From Oscillospiraceae bacterium (lineage in GTDB: Bacteria; Bacillota; Clostridia; Oscillospirales; Ruminococcaceae): a stretch of DNA of 15,239 bases. The number at the start of each line of letters is the position of its first letter. Position 1 is the stretch's first letter. The notes beneath the pieces are model-generated. The model searched no databases. It was given only the letters and a program-made list of their open reading frames with translations, and was not told the origin of the DNA. The stretch is taken from assembly GCA_018110855.1 (NCBI GenBank), contig JAGBFZ010000071.1, positions 1-15,239 on the forward strand, written 5' to 3'. Positions 1 through 7,542 of the stretch are shown here, in pieces. The translations under genes were made by a program, and so were the position numbers.

Positions 1-503
1 ATATTGCTCCTGCCGATAACAACGCAGTTCTTGCCGCATACGTCCACTCCCGTGTCTGCGATAAGCTCCATAACGCCTGCGGGAGTGCAGGGCAGGAAGG
101 AATAATCGCCTATCATAATGTGTCCCACATTCTCGGGGTGGAATGCATCAACGTCCTTTTCGGGACGGATAGCATTTATAACGGCAGTTTCGTTTATCTG
201 CTTGGGGAGAGGGAGCTGAACAAGAATACCGTTTACCTTTTCGTCATTATTGAGCTTGTCCACAAGGGCAAGAAGCTCCTCCTCGGTGGTCTCTTCGGGG
301 AGAGCGTATTCAAAGGACTCGAAGCCTACCTCTGCGCAGGCTTTTTTCTTGTTGTTGACATAGACCCTTGAAGCGGGATTATCTCCCACAATAACTACCG
401 CAAGACCTATGGATATGCCCTTTGCCTTCAGTTCCTCCGCTTCGGCTCTTACCTGAGCCTTTACCTTTGCGGAAACTGCCTTGCCGTCAATAAGATTTGC
501 CAT
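1..503 (-). CDS. folD: Bifunctional methylenetetrahydrofolate dehydrogenase/cyclohydrolase FolD, N-terminal part
   Basis: Only the first 167 codons are inside the window; the rest runs off the left edge. FolD is a cytoplasmic enzyme that oxidises 5,10-methylene-THF to methenyl-THF with NADP and hydrolyses it to 10-formyl-THF. Visible family signatures are VGDNPAS at about residues 39-45, the substrate-site pair Tyr48 and catalytic Lys52 (spaced Y-x3-K), GILVQLPLP near residue 90, a DVDAFHPEN stretch (usually DVDGFHPxN) and PCTPAG. The start ATG at 503 has GGAGGA at 511-516, seven bases upstream. It begins 21 bases after the lgt stop, so it is probably the last visible gene of the ymfF-ymfH-lgt-folD operon. 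No stop or frameshift is seen in the visible part. Confidence 0.95.
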   Translation of the reverse strand, partial: MANLIDGKAVSAKVKAQVRAEAEELKAKGISIGLAVVIVGDNPASRVYVNNKKKACAEVGFESFEYALPEETTEEELLALVDKLNNDEKVNGILVQLPLPKQINETAVINAIRPEKDVDAFHPENVGHIMIGDYSFLPCTPAGVMELIADTGVDVCGKNCVVIGRSN

Positions 504-524
504 TTATGATTCCTCCTGTGTATA

Positions 525-1553
525 TTATTTCTGTTCCTCGTCCTCATCATCATCGGAAATTATTCTCTGCTCGGCAGTAAGCTCCTTGTGCTTTTTCGCT
601 TTTCTGCACTCCGCCTCTTCCTTTTCCGCATTTGCGGTGGCTTCAAGAATAGCCTTTGATTCCTCGGTGTCTCTGTATAATACAAAAGCGCCCTTTTTCT
701 TTATCCTTATCCTCATTATGATAATGACCGCAAGAGCAGCGATCGCACTGATTATTGCCAGCATCTGAGAAGCTCTCACGCTGCCAATGTAAAGGCTGTC
801 GGTTCTGAGTCCCTCAATGAAAGCTCTTCCCGTGCCGTACCAGAGAACGTAAATGCAGAACAGTTCACCGTCAAATTTTCTGTGCTTCTGATAAAAATGT
901 AAAACGAGAAAGCCTGCAAGACACCACAGGGATTCATAAAGAAAACAGGGGTGAACGGGAAGATAGGGGTCTATCTCCATGCCCTGAGCCGCAAGAGACG
1001 CCTGATGATTTATAAGATACTGCTGGATCCTGCTGCCCGACATTCCCCAAGGAAGTGTAGTGTTGCAGCCAAATGCCTCCTGATTGAAGAAATTGCCCCA
1101 TCTGCCCAGCGCCTGCCCGATAAAGAAGCCCATTGAAGCGATGTCAAGGGTGGGAAGTATTCGGAGCTTTCGTATTTTCGCGGTGATACAGCCGAAAAGC
1201 AGCGCACCGATTATGCCGCCGTAAATGGCAAGTCCTCCGTCTCTTATGGCAATAATTTCCTTGATATCGTGAAAGCTTTCTGCATGGAGAGCCACATAAT
1301 AAAGCCTTGCGCCAATGACCGCTCCCACAAGTCCCGCAAAAACAGCGTCTGTGAGACGGTCTCCGTCAATGCCGAACTCCTTTGTTCGCCTGAAGCAGTA
1401 TATCATGGCAAGGAGCATTCCCAGAGCAATTACCACGCCATACCATTTTATGGACAGCCCGAAAAGTGAAAATGCCTCGTTGTCAACGCTTATATCAATT
1501 CCCAGCCCCGGGAAAACGATCCTATCGCCGAAAAGTCTTTCGACCTGATTCAT
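525..1553 (-). CDS. lgt: Prolipoprotein diacylglyceryl transferase
   Basis: Lgt is an integral membrane enzyme that transfers diacylglycerol from phosphatidylglycerol to the lipobox cysteine of prolipoproteins. The 342-residue product shows the family signature GRWGNFFNQE at residues 150-159, HPCFLYES at 201-208, and YGTGRAFIE at 239-247, which carries the Tyr, Arg and Glu matching the E. coli Y235/R239/E243 set. The GGLAIYGG segment at 106-113 has Tyr where E. coli has His103; from memory this is frequent in Gram-positive Lgt. Several hydrophobic segments span residues 33-280. After the last helix there is a charged tail of about 60 residues ending in an Asp/Glu cluster, longer than the minimal family length. 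The ribosome binding site is weak: the nearest purine run (GAAGGGA) lies about 14 bases before the ATG, so translation may be coupled to the peptidase gene 27 bases upstream. Confidence 0.95.
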   Translation of the reverse strand: MNQVERLFGDRIVFPGLGIDISVDNEAFSLFGLSIKWYGVVIALGMLLAMIYCFRRTKEFGIDGDRLTDAVFAGLVGAVIGARLYYVALHAESFHDIKEIIAIRDGGLAIYGGIIGALLFGCITAKIRKLRILPTLDIASMGFFIGQALGRWGNFFNQEAFGCNTTLPWGMSGSRIQQYLINHQASLAAQGMEIDPYLPVHPCFLYESLWCLAGFLVLHFYQKHRKFDGELFCIYVLWYGTGRAFIEGLRTDSLYIGSVRASQMLAIISAIAALAVIIIMRIRIKKKGAFVLYRDTEESKAILEATANAEKEEAECRKAKKHKELTAEQRIISDDDEDEEQK

Positions 1554-1580
1554 GCTTATTTTTTCAGTCCCTTCGGATAA

Positions 1581-2864
1581 TCATTTTTTTATGGGACGGA
1601 TAACGGAAAGAGTGCTGTTATCCGTATCGAAACGCCTTGCAAGGCAGTCTCTCACATCGTCAAGAGACGCGTTTGCCACAGCTTCAATTACCGAGAAGCC
1701 GTCTCCCGTTCCCCGAAGTCCTGCATTCACAAGACCCGTTGCAATGGATTCGGCGCCGTAAAGTCCCTTGATAAGCGAGCCGTAATAATGCTTCTTCGCT
1801 ATCTCGAAGCATTCCTCGTCAAAGCCCTCCGCCATGCGCTTTTTAATTTCGGCATTGAGCATTTCCCTGACCTTTTCGGGGTCTCTGGATTCACCGCCGA
1901 AGATGGGAACGAAATAGCCGTCTCCCGAAAATGTCTCATAATAAAATGCGGAATTGATAAGTCCGTCATCATATAGTTTCTTGTAAAGCTCCGATGCCTC
2001 GCCCATAAGAAGCTCCTCGGCAATATTGCACAGAACCGTTTCCCTGACGATATCATCATTGCTCACGGGCTTTGACTTGAAGCCTAAATTGAACATGGGA
2101 ACGGCAACCTCGAAGCATTGCTCCCTGCAGCTGTCCTTAACGGTATCAGGCTCCTCGGGAACTATGGAAACGAGGTCCTTGTTTTCGCAGGGCTTCAAAA
2201 GCTCGTCACAGACGGCGAGTATCTCGTCCTCGTCCACATCTCCCGCAATGGCAAGGACCATGTTGTGAAGATTGTAGAAGGTATTATAGCAGCGGTAAAG
2301 CAGGTCGGCGTTTATCTGAGCAATGGACTCCACAGTGCCCGCAATATCGATACGAACGGGATTTTCGTGATAAATGCCCTCAAGAAGATTGAAGAAAACT
2401 CTCCAGTTGGGATCGTCGTCGTACATTCTTATCTCCTGAGCGATTATCCCCTGCTCCTTGCGGACAGTTTCCTCGGTGAAATAGGGCTTCTGCACAAAAT
2501 CAAGGAGTATTCTCAGGGAGGGAATGAAATTGTCGGTGCAGGAAAAAAGATAGCAGGTCCTGTCAAAGGAGGTATATGCATTTCCCGAAGCGCCCGTCTG
2601 AGCGTAAAGGTCGAAAACATCGCAGTCCTCGTTCTCGAAGAGCTTATGCTCAAGGTAATGGGCAATGCCGTTGGGAACGGTGACAAAATCGGGATCGTCG
2701 GAGGTCTTGAAGGTGGTGTTCACCGAGCCGTAACGGGTGCCGAAAATAGCGTGCTTCACGCTCTGTCCCTCGGTTTTCCAGATAAGTATCTGAAGTCCGC
2801 TGTCATGTATGATTTTTGTGTATTTATCCCCTGTGCGGGCGTTTGAGATGATCTCTCTCGTCAT
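1581..2864 (-). CDS. ymfH: M16 family zinc peptidase, YmfH-like catalytic subunit
   Basis: A 427-residue M16-type metallopeptidase, about the length of B. subtilis YmfH. The inverted zinc motif HYLEH is at residues 69-73 (His69 and His73 bind zinc, Glu72 is the catalytic base), and the distal glutamate ligand is probably Glu144 in the segment QGIIAQEIRMYDDDP, a hallmark of this branch. The C-terminal half has the usual degenerate second M16 lobe. It follows the ymfF-like gene after 3 bases, and its GGAGGA (2872-2877) lies inside the end of that gene, so the two are translationally coupled. The paired arrangement suggests a heterodimeric peptidase in which this subunit carries the active site. 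No signal peptide is visible, so it is probably cytoplasmic. The substrate cannot be told from sequence. Confidence 0.9.
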   Translation of the reverse strand: MTREIISNARTGDKYTKIIHDSGLQILIWKTEGQSVKHAIFGTRYGSVNTTFKTSDDPDFVTVPNGIAHYLEHKLFENEDCDVFDLYAQTGASGNAYTSFDRTCYLFSCTDNFIPSLRILLDFVQKPYFTEETVRKEQGIIAQEIRMYDDDPNWRVFFNLLEGIYHENPVRIDIAGTVESIAQINADLLYRCYNTFYNLHNMVLAIAGDVDEDEILAVCDELLKPCENKDLVSIVPEEPDTVKDSCREQCFEVAVPMFNLGFKSKPVSNDDIVRETVLCNIAEELLMGEASELYKKLYDDGLINSAFYYETFSGDGYFVPIFGGESRDPEKVREMLNAEIKKRMAEGFDEECFEIAKKHYYGSLIKGLYGAESIATGLVNAGLRGTGDGFSVIEAVANASLDDVRDCLARRFDTDNSTLSVIRPIKK

Positions 2865-2867
2865 GGC

Positions 2868-4142
2868 TCATTCCTCCTTTCCCGTTAACACATAGACTGT
2901 ATCAAGCCTTAAAGATGCGCCGTACTCACATATCTGCTCTCTTGTAACGGCATTTATCTGCTCTGCCGCTTCCTCGGGAGTAATTATCTCGCCGTCAAGA
3001 TATCCGTCAGCGATCCAGTCAGCGGCAGACTTGGGATAATCGTAAACCGATTTTAAGGCACAGGTGATAAGCAGCTTTGTTTTTTCAAGCAGCTCATCGG
3101 AAAATTCACCCTTTGCAGCCATTTCTGCCTGCTTCATAATCTCAACCTTGGCAGCCTCGATATTTTCATTTTCCACGCCGCTGTCAATGAACAATGTTCC
3201 CTTTTTGCGGTTAGCGCTTGCGGAGCAGTAATAGCACAGGCTGAGCTTTTCTCTCACATTTTTGAAAAGAAGAGAGAAGGGAGTACCGCCAAGAAGTGCT
3301 GTAAACAGCTTTGTTATGCCATATCCTGTCTTGTCGGTCTTGTACGCCATGACCATCTTGCTCTGAGCCACCTCAAGCCTGTCGGTCTTATATGCAGTTT
3401 CCGCCTTGACGGGAGATACGCTGTTTGTAAGGGTATATACCTCTCCCCTCTCCATTTCGGAGAAAAGCTTTATAAGAAGCTCCTCACATTCCTTTGATAT
3501 CTCACAGCCCACATAAACTATCTCTATCCTTGCAGTCCTGAGGATATTCTTATAAGCCCTGTAAACCTCGGCAGCGGTCAGAGCCTCTGCCTGCGAATGG
3601 TCTCCCTTGATGGGAATACCCGAAGGCTCGCCTTTATAAACTATCTTGCCTGCATTTTTCAGAGCATAGCCTCTTTTGTCATTGATATCCGCGTCAATAT
3701 CGTCAATAAGCTCCTGCTTTTTAAGCTGAAACTGCTTTTCGGGAAAACATTCCTCCCCGTTTACAAGCTCAGTTACGGGGTCGAAAATGCAGTCGGTGAG
3801 AAGCCTTGCAGTCTGGCAGGTAATGTCCTCACCCTCAAGGGCATATTTATCCGCAATGCAGGAGCCTGCGGCTACTATCTGAACGCTGTCGCTGTGACGC
3901 ATTACACCCGTATTTACGCTTGCGCCGTAGAGCATACCCAGCCGCTTGCTGAACTCCGTAACGGTGGGATAGCTTTTGCAGGTGTCCTCTATCATAAATG
4001 CAACTGCGGCATTGGCGGCGGCAGCTTCACTGCTGTGGCTGCAAACGAAATTTACTGCAATGCTGTTTGTCTTGTATTTAGGGTCGGTAACGACAGTCAT
4101 GCCGATACCCTTTGCTATTTCTATCCTTCTTGGCTCTGTCAC
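2868..4142 (-). CDS. ymfF: M16 family peptidase-like protein, YmfF-like non-catalytic subunit
   Basis: A 424-residue M16-fold protein. Where the catalytic HxxEH would be, residues 48-53 read AFMIED, so the zinc site is absent; the following KSYPT...KRLGMLYGASV is typical of the YmfF partner. Its expected role is to complete the closed chamber with the YmfH-like subunit encoded immediately downstream. The start is a GTG at 4142 with GGAG at 4151-4154, eight bases upstream; the next in-frame ATG is at residue 15 and has no visible Shine-Dalgarno. A good promoter lies at 4177-4205, so this is the first gene of the M16-lgt-folD operon. Confidence 0.88.
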   Translation of the reverse strand: MTEPRRIEIAKGIGMTVVTDPKYKTNSIAVNFVCSHSSEAAAANAAVAFMIEDTCKSYPTVTEFSKRLGMLYGASVNTGVMRHSDSVQIVAAGSCIADKYALEGEDITCQTARLLTDCIFDPVTELVNGEECFPEKQFQLKKQELIDDIDADINDKRGYALKNAGKIVYKGEPSGIPIKGDHSQAEALTAAEVYRAYKNILRTARIEIVYVGCEISKECEELLIKLFSEMERGEVYTLTNSVSPVKAETAYKTDRLEVAQSKMVMAYKTDKTGYGITKLFTALLGGTPFSLLFKNVREKLSLCYYCSASANRKKGTLFIDSGVENENIEAAKVEIMKQAEMAAKGEFSDELLEKTKLLITCALKSVYDYPKSAADWIADGYLDGEIITPEEAAEQINAVTREQICEYGASLRLDTVYVLTGKEE

Positions 4143-4176
4143 TTTATCATCTCCGATAAAAATTTATTATTCTTTA

Positions 4177-4205
4177 AGTATAACACATATTCTGAGAAAA
4201 TTCCA
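4177..4205 (-). promoter_or_regulatory. SigA-type promoter for the ymfF-ymfH-lgt-folD operon
   Basis: Read on the minus strand: -35-like TGGAAT (4200-4205), a 17-base spacer, and -10 TATACT (4177-4182) preceded by TGT, an extended -10. It is 34 bases upstream of the GTG start of the ymfF-like gene. The -35 is poor, but the extended -10 can compensate. No hairpin terminator is visible between this promoter and the preceding membrane-protein gene, so read-through from hflX is possible. Confidence 0.65.
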
Positions 4206-4224
4206 CTGTTTCACAATATTTTCA

Positions 4225-4647
4225 TCAAATAAAAAGAAAAATCATCCCGAGAACAGCAGCCGCTCCCCCGATTATCCTTGCAGGAAGCCGCAGAAGCCCT
4301 TCTGTGCGGATAAACCGCTCATAGCGGTTGTCCCCCTCAATAAGAGACCTGTCGGCAGGCATTTCCTCTATGAGATAGACGGATATCACATCTCCCCGCT
4401 TGTAGGCTTTGAAAAACGGCTCTTCGCAGCGGTGGACAAGGGTGCGGTGCTGCTCCTCTATCCTTATCTGTATTATAACCGATTTTTTCCCCTTTTCCTC
4501 GGGGCAGTCAAGGACAATGGCATTATGCTTCACCGCATTGCTTGTAAATCCATGCAGCTCGCTTTTTCTTTTTCGGGATTCTTTTTCCGCCCATACCGAT
4601 ATTATGATCAAAGCGATACCGATAATTATCAAAACCGCAGAGAGCAT
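4225..4647 (-). CDS. Small two-helix membrane protein of unknown function
   Basis: I do not recognise this 140-residue protein. It has a hydrophobic segment at residues 1-19, a polar central part of about 100 residues rich in Lys, Arg and Glu (including a predicted beta-rich stretch around residues 42-75), and a second hydrophobic segment at about 122-140 reaching the C-terminus. This helix-soluble-helix layout resembles DUF3592-type proteins, but the resemblance is one of architecture only. Its ATG is 11 bases after the hflX stop and its GAGGTG ribosome binding site overlaps the region just after that stop, so it is probably co-translated with hflX. Confidence 0.7.
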   Translation of the reverse strand: MLSAVLIIIGIALIIISVWAEKESRKRKSELHGFTSNAVKHNAIVLDCPEEKGKKSVIIQIRIEEQHRTLVHRCEEPFFKAYKRGDVISVYLIEEMPADRSLIEGDNRYERFIRTEGLLRLPARIIGGAAAVLGMIFLFI

Positions 4648-4658
4648 ATCACGTCACC

Positions 4659-5924
4659 TCAACCCTGTTCATATCGGTACATCTCCACCATATGCAGCAC
4701 CTTTTTATCCACAAGAGCGTCAATGAGAGTGCCGCTTTCGGTGTATTCCTCGGAGAATATTTTTCCCTCGTTTCGTATAACGCTTAAAAGCCCGCCCTTG
4801 TCATAGGGAATGACAAAGCTGCCCCTCACTGCCTGCTCGGGGAGATTTGCGGCAACACATTCAAGAAGCATTTCAAAGCCGAATTTCTCCTTGGCGGATA
4901 TTTTAACGGTGGTATTATCCTCGGGGATATTTTCATAGCCCGGCAGCTTGTCGCATTTGTTGAGAACGTCTATCTTCGGTATCCCGTCGCAGCCAAGCTC
5001 GGAAAGAAGCTCGTTTGTTACCTTTGCCTGACCGTAGGCGTCCTCGGAGCTTATGTCAATTACATTTAGGATAATATCCGCATTCGCCGCTTCCTCAAGG
5101 GTGCTTTTGAACGCCTCAACGAGATGATGGGGAAGCCGTCTGATAAGCCCAACCGTATCGGTGAGCAGAACGCTCCGTCCGTCGGGAAGCTCAAGTGCCC
5201 GAGAGGTGATATCGAGAGTGGCGAAAAGCTTATTTTCGGCTAATACTCCTGCATCTGTAAGAGCGTTTAAAAGTGTGGATTTGCCCACATTGGTATAGCC
5301 CACAACCGCAGCGGTGAGAACGCTGTCCTTTTTCCGCCTGCTTCTGATAAGGTCTCTGCGGCGGCGGATCTCCCTGAGATCGTCCTCAAGAAGCTCTATC
5401 CTCCGCCTGATATGTCTCCTGTCGGTCTCGAGTTTTGATTCTCCGGGACCTCTTGTGCCTATTCCGCCGCCCAGACGTGACATGGAAACGCCCTTGCCCG
5501 CAAGATGAGCAAGGCGGTATTTCTGCTGAGCAAGCTCCACCTGTATCCGTCCCTCGGCGGAAAGCGCTCTCTGAGCAAATATATCGAGAATGAGCGTGGT
5601 TCGGTCTATGGCTCTCACATCAGTGATATCCTCGATATTCCTCGTCTGATTTGCAGTAAGCTCGCAGTCAAATATGAGAAGCTCTGCGCCAAGTGCTTCA
5701 AGCTCGGCGGCAAGCTCCGCAAGCCGTCCCGAGCCGATATATGTTGCCGTATCGGGAGCGGGACGCTTCTGTATCACCTGAGCAACTACCTCCGCTCCTG
5801 CGGTGTGGGCAAGCTCCTCAAGCTCTTTAAGGGAAAGCTCTGCGTCGAACTCTCCCGTGTCAACGGTTATAATAACGGCTTTAACGGGCAGCTCCGCCGC
5901 ACCGGTTTCATACAGCTCGGACAT
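4659..5924 (-). CDS. hflX: GTPase HflX
   Basis: HflX is a ribosome-binding GTPase that splits stalled or idle ribosomes, often under stress. The 421-residue product has the N-terminal HflX domain, including the glycine-rich TRGPGESKLETDRR linker (about residues 157-170), then the G domain: G1 GYTNVGKS at 209-216, G2 threonine in FATLD at about 236, G3 DTVG at 256-259, G4 NKCD at 322-325 and G5 SAK at 343-345. The start was set at 5924 because AAGGAGGT (5929-5936) lies just upstream; an ATG nine codons earlier at 5951 lacks a ribosome binding site. The gene starts 28 bases after the XRE-like gene ends and is followed closely by the small membrane protein gene. Confidence 0.95.
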   Translation of the reverse strand: MSELYETGAAELPVKAVIITVDTGEFDAELSLKELEELAHTAGAEVVAQVIQKRPAPDTATYIGSGRLAELAAELEALGAELLIFDCELTANQTRNIEDITDVRAIDRTTLILDIFAQRALSAEGRIQVELAQQKYRLAHLAGKGVSMSRLGGGIGTRGPGESKLETDRRHIRRRIELLEDDLREIRRRRDLIRSRRKKDSVLTAAVVGYTNVGKSTLLNALTDAGVLAENKLFATLDITSRALELPDGRSVLLTDTVGLIRRLPHHLVEAFKSTLEEAANADIILNVIDISSEDAYGQAKVTNELLSELGCDGIPKIDVLNKCDKLPGYENIPEDNTTVKISAKEKFGFEMLLECVAANLPEQAVRGSFVIPYDKGGLLSVIRNEGKIFSEEYTESGTLIDALVDKKVLHMVEMYRYEQG

Positions 5925-5952
5925 AATGACCTCCTTATGCTTCCATAGCAAT

Positions 5953-7443
5953 TTAATCGGTTAAATATTCTTCCTCAGAGCTTTTAAGCATATCTATGCA
6001 GCAGTCGATCACCGCCGTAAGTATTCCCACGCTTTCGGTAAGCCCCGAATCCGTCAGATTATCGATGAGATCCTCAAATGCACCGCAAAGCCCCGGCTCA
6101 GTGAGCAGGCAGCAGAAATTCTTCTCCTCGGTGAGACAGGAAATGATGAGCTGCCTGTTTGTAAGGCATATCACCTGCATAAACGAGGGGACCGCAAAAT
6201 CCTTTGTGAGCATAACATAGCTCCCTGCGGCGGATTTCATGGATTCAAGGAAATATATCCTCTCTTCCCTGCTCATGGGCATAAGCAGAGAGCCGGGCAT
6301 ATTAGTCATCTGTCCCGTTTCGGCAAAGGAAATAAGCCCTTCCTTGGTAAAGAAATTCTTGAAATGCCCCGAGTCCTGCTTATTGCCGCTGAAGAATTTC
6401 TCGCTTACCGTCTGTAAAATACCGTCTCTGTCAGGAACGTTTCCAAGCCTTTTCAGAAGGATATCCTCGGTAATAAAGCCGGTCAGACAGGGCTGATATT
6501 CAATGCTGCTGTAAAAATACTGTGCTGAATTTGCAAAGGTATCGAACATTTCAGGCTGCCCCACCTGCTTTATCATAAGAGAGGAGCGGCTTTTTATCCG
6601 TTCCGAATGTCTGAGCAGCTCCTCACGAAGCTCGGGACTGTCGATCATCACCGCAGATGAATGGTCTGCCGAGATAAGCAGAGAAAACTCAGAGGTGACA
6701 ATATAATAGGGATAGGGCGCAAGGATATTATCCTCCGTTTCGGGAGAAATATAATGATAATAGGGAGAATAGTCCACAGCGGCACACATGGCTGTTTTAA
6801 GCGCACCCTGAAGGATATCCATATTGGTATTCTTTTCACCTTCGGCGCAGGTGTTCATGGTAAAATAATGTTCAAGCCTTGCCCTCCTGCCCGAAGCGGA
6901 CAATATCTGGGGAAGCATCTCAAAAAACATCGACTCCATAGGAAGAGCTGCCGTAAAATGCGGATCCTCGGTACGGCATTCGGTGATAATGACTGTTCTG
7001 AACAGGCTGTTCACATTTACGATGCCCGTCACTGTCTTTACGGGGCAGACCGAACCGACAGGACAAGGAAATTTGTCATTATTTTCCATAGTAAACCTTG
7101 TCATGGTTTCGGAAATGCGATACTGAGGCAGGCTTTCTATTATCTCTTTTATGCGGCATCGGTTGTAATAAACTGCGTCCCCCGCCTTTTCACGGGCATA
7201 CTGATTGGAAAGCTCTGTTCTTTGGTCGGGAGTCATGGGAAGAGCAGCGCAGAGCCTGTCCACAAAGCTCTTTGCGGGAACGAGCTTGCCTGCCAGCGTA
7301 TGCTGGATAGCTGTCCTGCCAAGCCCTGTCACTGCCGCCAGCTTCTGGATGGTCAATCCGCTTTTTTCGATATACATACTGAGCTTGCAGGCAAATGTGT
7401 CCTCCGCCCGTTCTCTTTTATGCGCTGTTCTTTTTCCTGCCAA
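5953..7443 (-). CDS. XRE-like helix-turn-helix protein with a large unrecognised C-terminal region
   Basis: A 496-residue protein. Residues about 17-72 look like an XRE/Cro-type helix-turn-helix (segment TIQKLAAVTGLGRTAIQHTL at 31-50), which suggests DNA binding. The remaining roughly 400 residues match no family I can name; they are soluble, with no membrane segment, and contain a C-x5-C pair at Cys127/Cys133 in FPCPVGSVCP. It could be a ligand-sensing regulator, but no ligand site is evident. The start is a TTG at 7443: on the minus strand GGGGTTGAT (7447-7455) resembles an extended Shine-Dalgarno with the core eight bases away, while the first internal ATG (residue 23) would cut off part of the HTH and has no ribosome binding site. 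It lies upstream of hflX on the same strand; co-transcription is plausible. Confidence 0.75.
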   Translation of the reverse strand: MAGKRTAHKRERAEDTFACKLSMYIEKSGLTIQKLAAVTGLGRTAIQHTLAGKLVPAKSFVDRLCAALPMTPDQRTELSNQYAREKAGDAVYYNRCRIKEIIESLPQYRISETMTRFTMENNDKFPCPVGSVCPVKTVTGIVNVNSLFRTVIITECRTEDPHFTAALPMESMFFEMLPQILSASGRRARLEHYFTMNTCAEGEKNTNMDILQGALKTAMCAAVDYSPYYHYISPETEDNILAPYPYYIVTSEFSLLISADHSSAVMIDSPELREELLRHSERIKSRSSLMIKQVGQPEMFDTFANSAQYFYSSIEYQPCLTGFITEDILLKRLGNVPDRDGILQTVSEKFFSGNKQDSGHFKNFFTKEGLISFAETGQMTNMPGSLLMPMSREERIYFLESMKSAAGSYVMLTKDFAVPSFMQVICLTNRQLIISCLTEEKNFCCLLTEPGLCGAFEDLIDNLTDSGLTESVGILTAVIDCCIDMLKSSEEEYLTD

Positions 7444-7484
7444 ATTATCAACCCCAATTGAATTTTTTCTTAATCTAATACAGC

Positions 7485-7519
7485 AAAAGGGCAGACGATC
7501 AGAAATCCGATCGTCTGCC
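7485..7519 (-). terminator. Rho-independent terminator of the M23 peptidase gene
   Basis: A perfect 11-bp inverted repeat (GGCAGACGATC at 7490-7500 and its complement at 7509-7519, loop of eight bases) lies 23 bases past the stop of the M23 gene. On the minus strand the stem is followed by C then TTTT (7485-7488). The T tract is short, so it may be leaky. No T tract exists on the plus side. Confidence 0.75.
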
Positions 7520-7542
7520 GCTGTAATTATGCCTTGGTCTGT

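Noticed and set aside
2118..2846. A 242-codon plus-strand open frame inside the ymfH-like gene
   Set aside because: It is antisense to a clearly conserved M16 gene and has no ribosome binding site or family resemblance.
3597..4806. Long plus-strand open frames opposite the ymfF-like and hflX region
   Set aside because: They are antisense shadows of recognised genes on the minus strand and cross the ymfF promoter.
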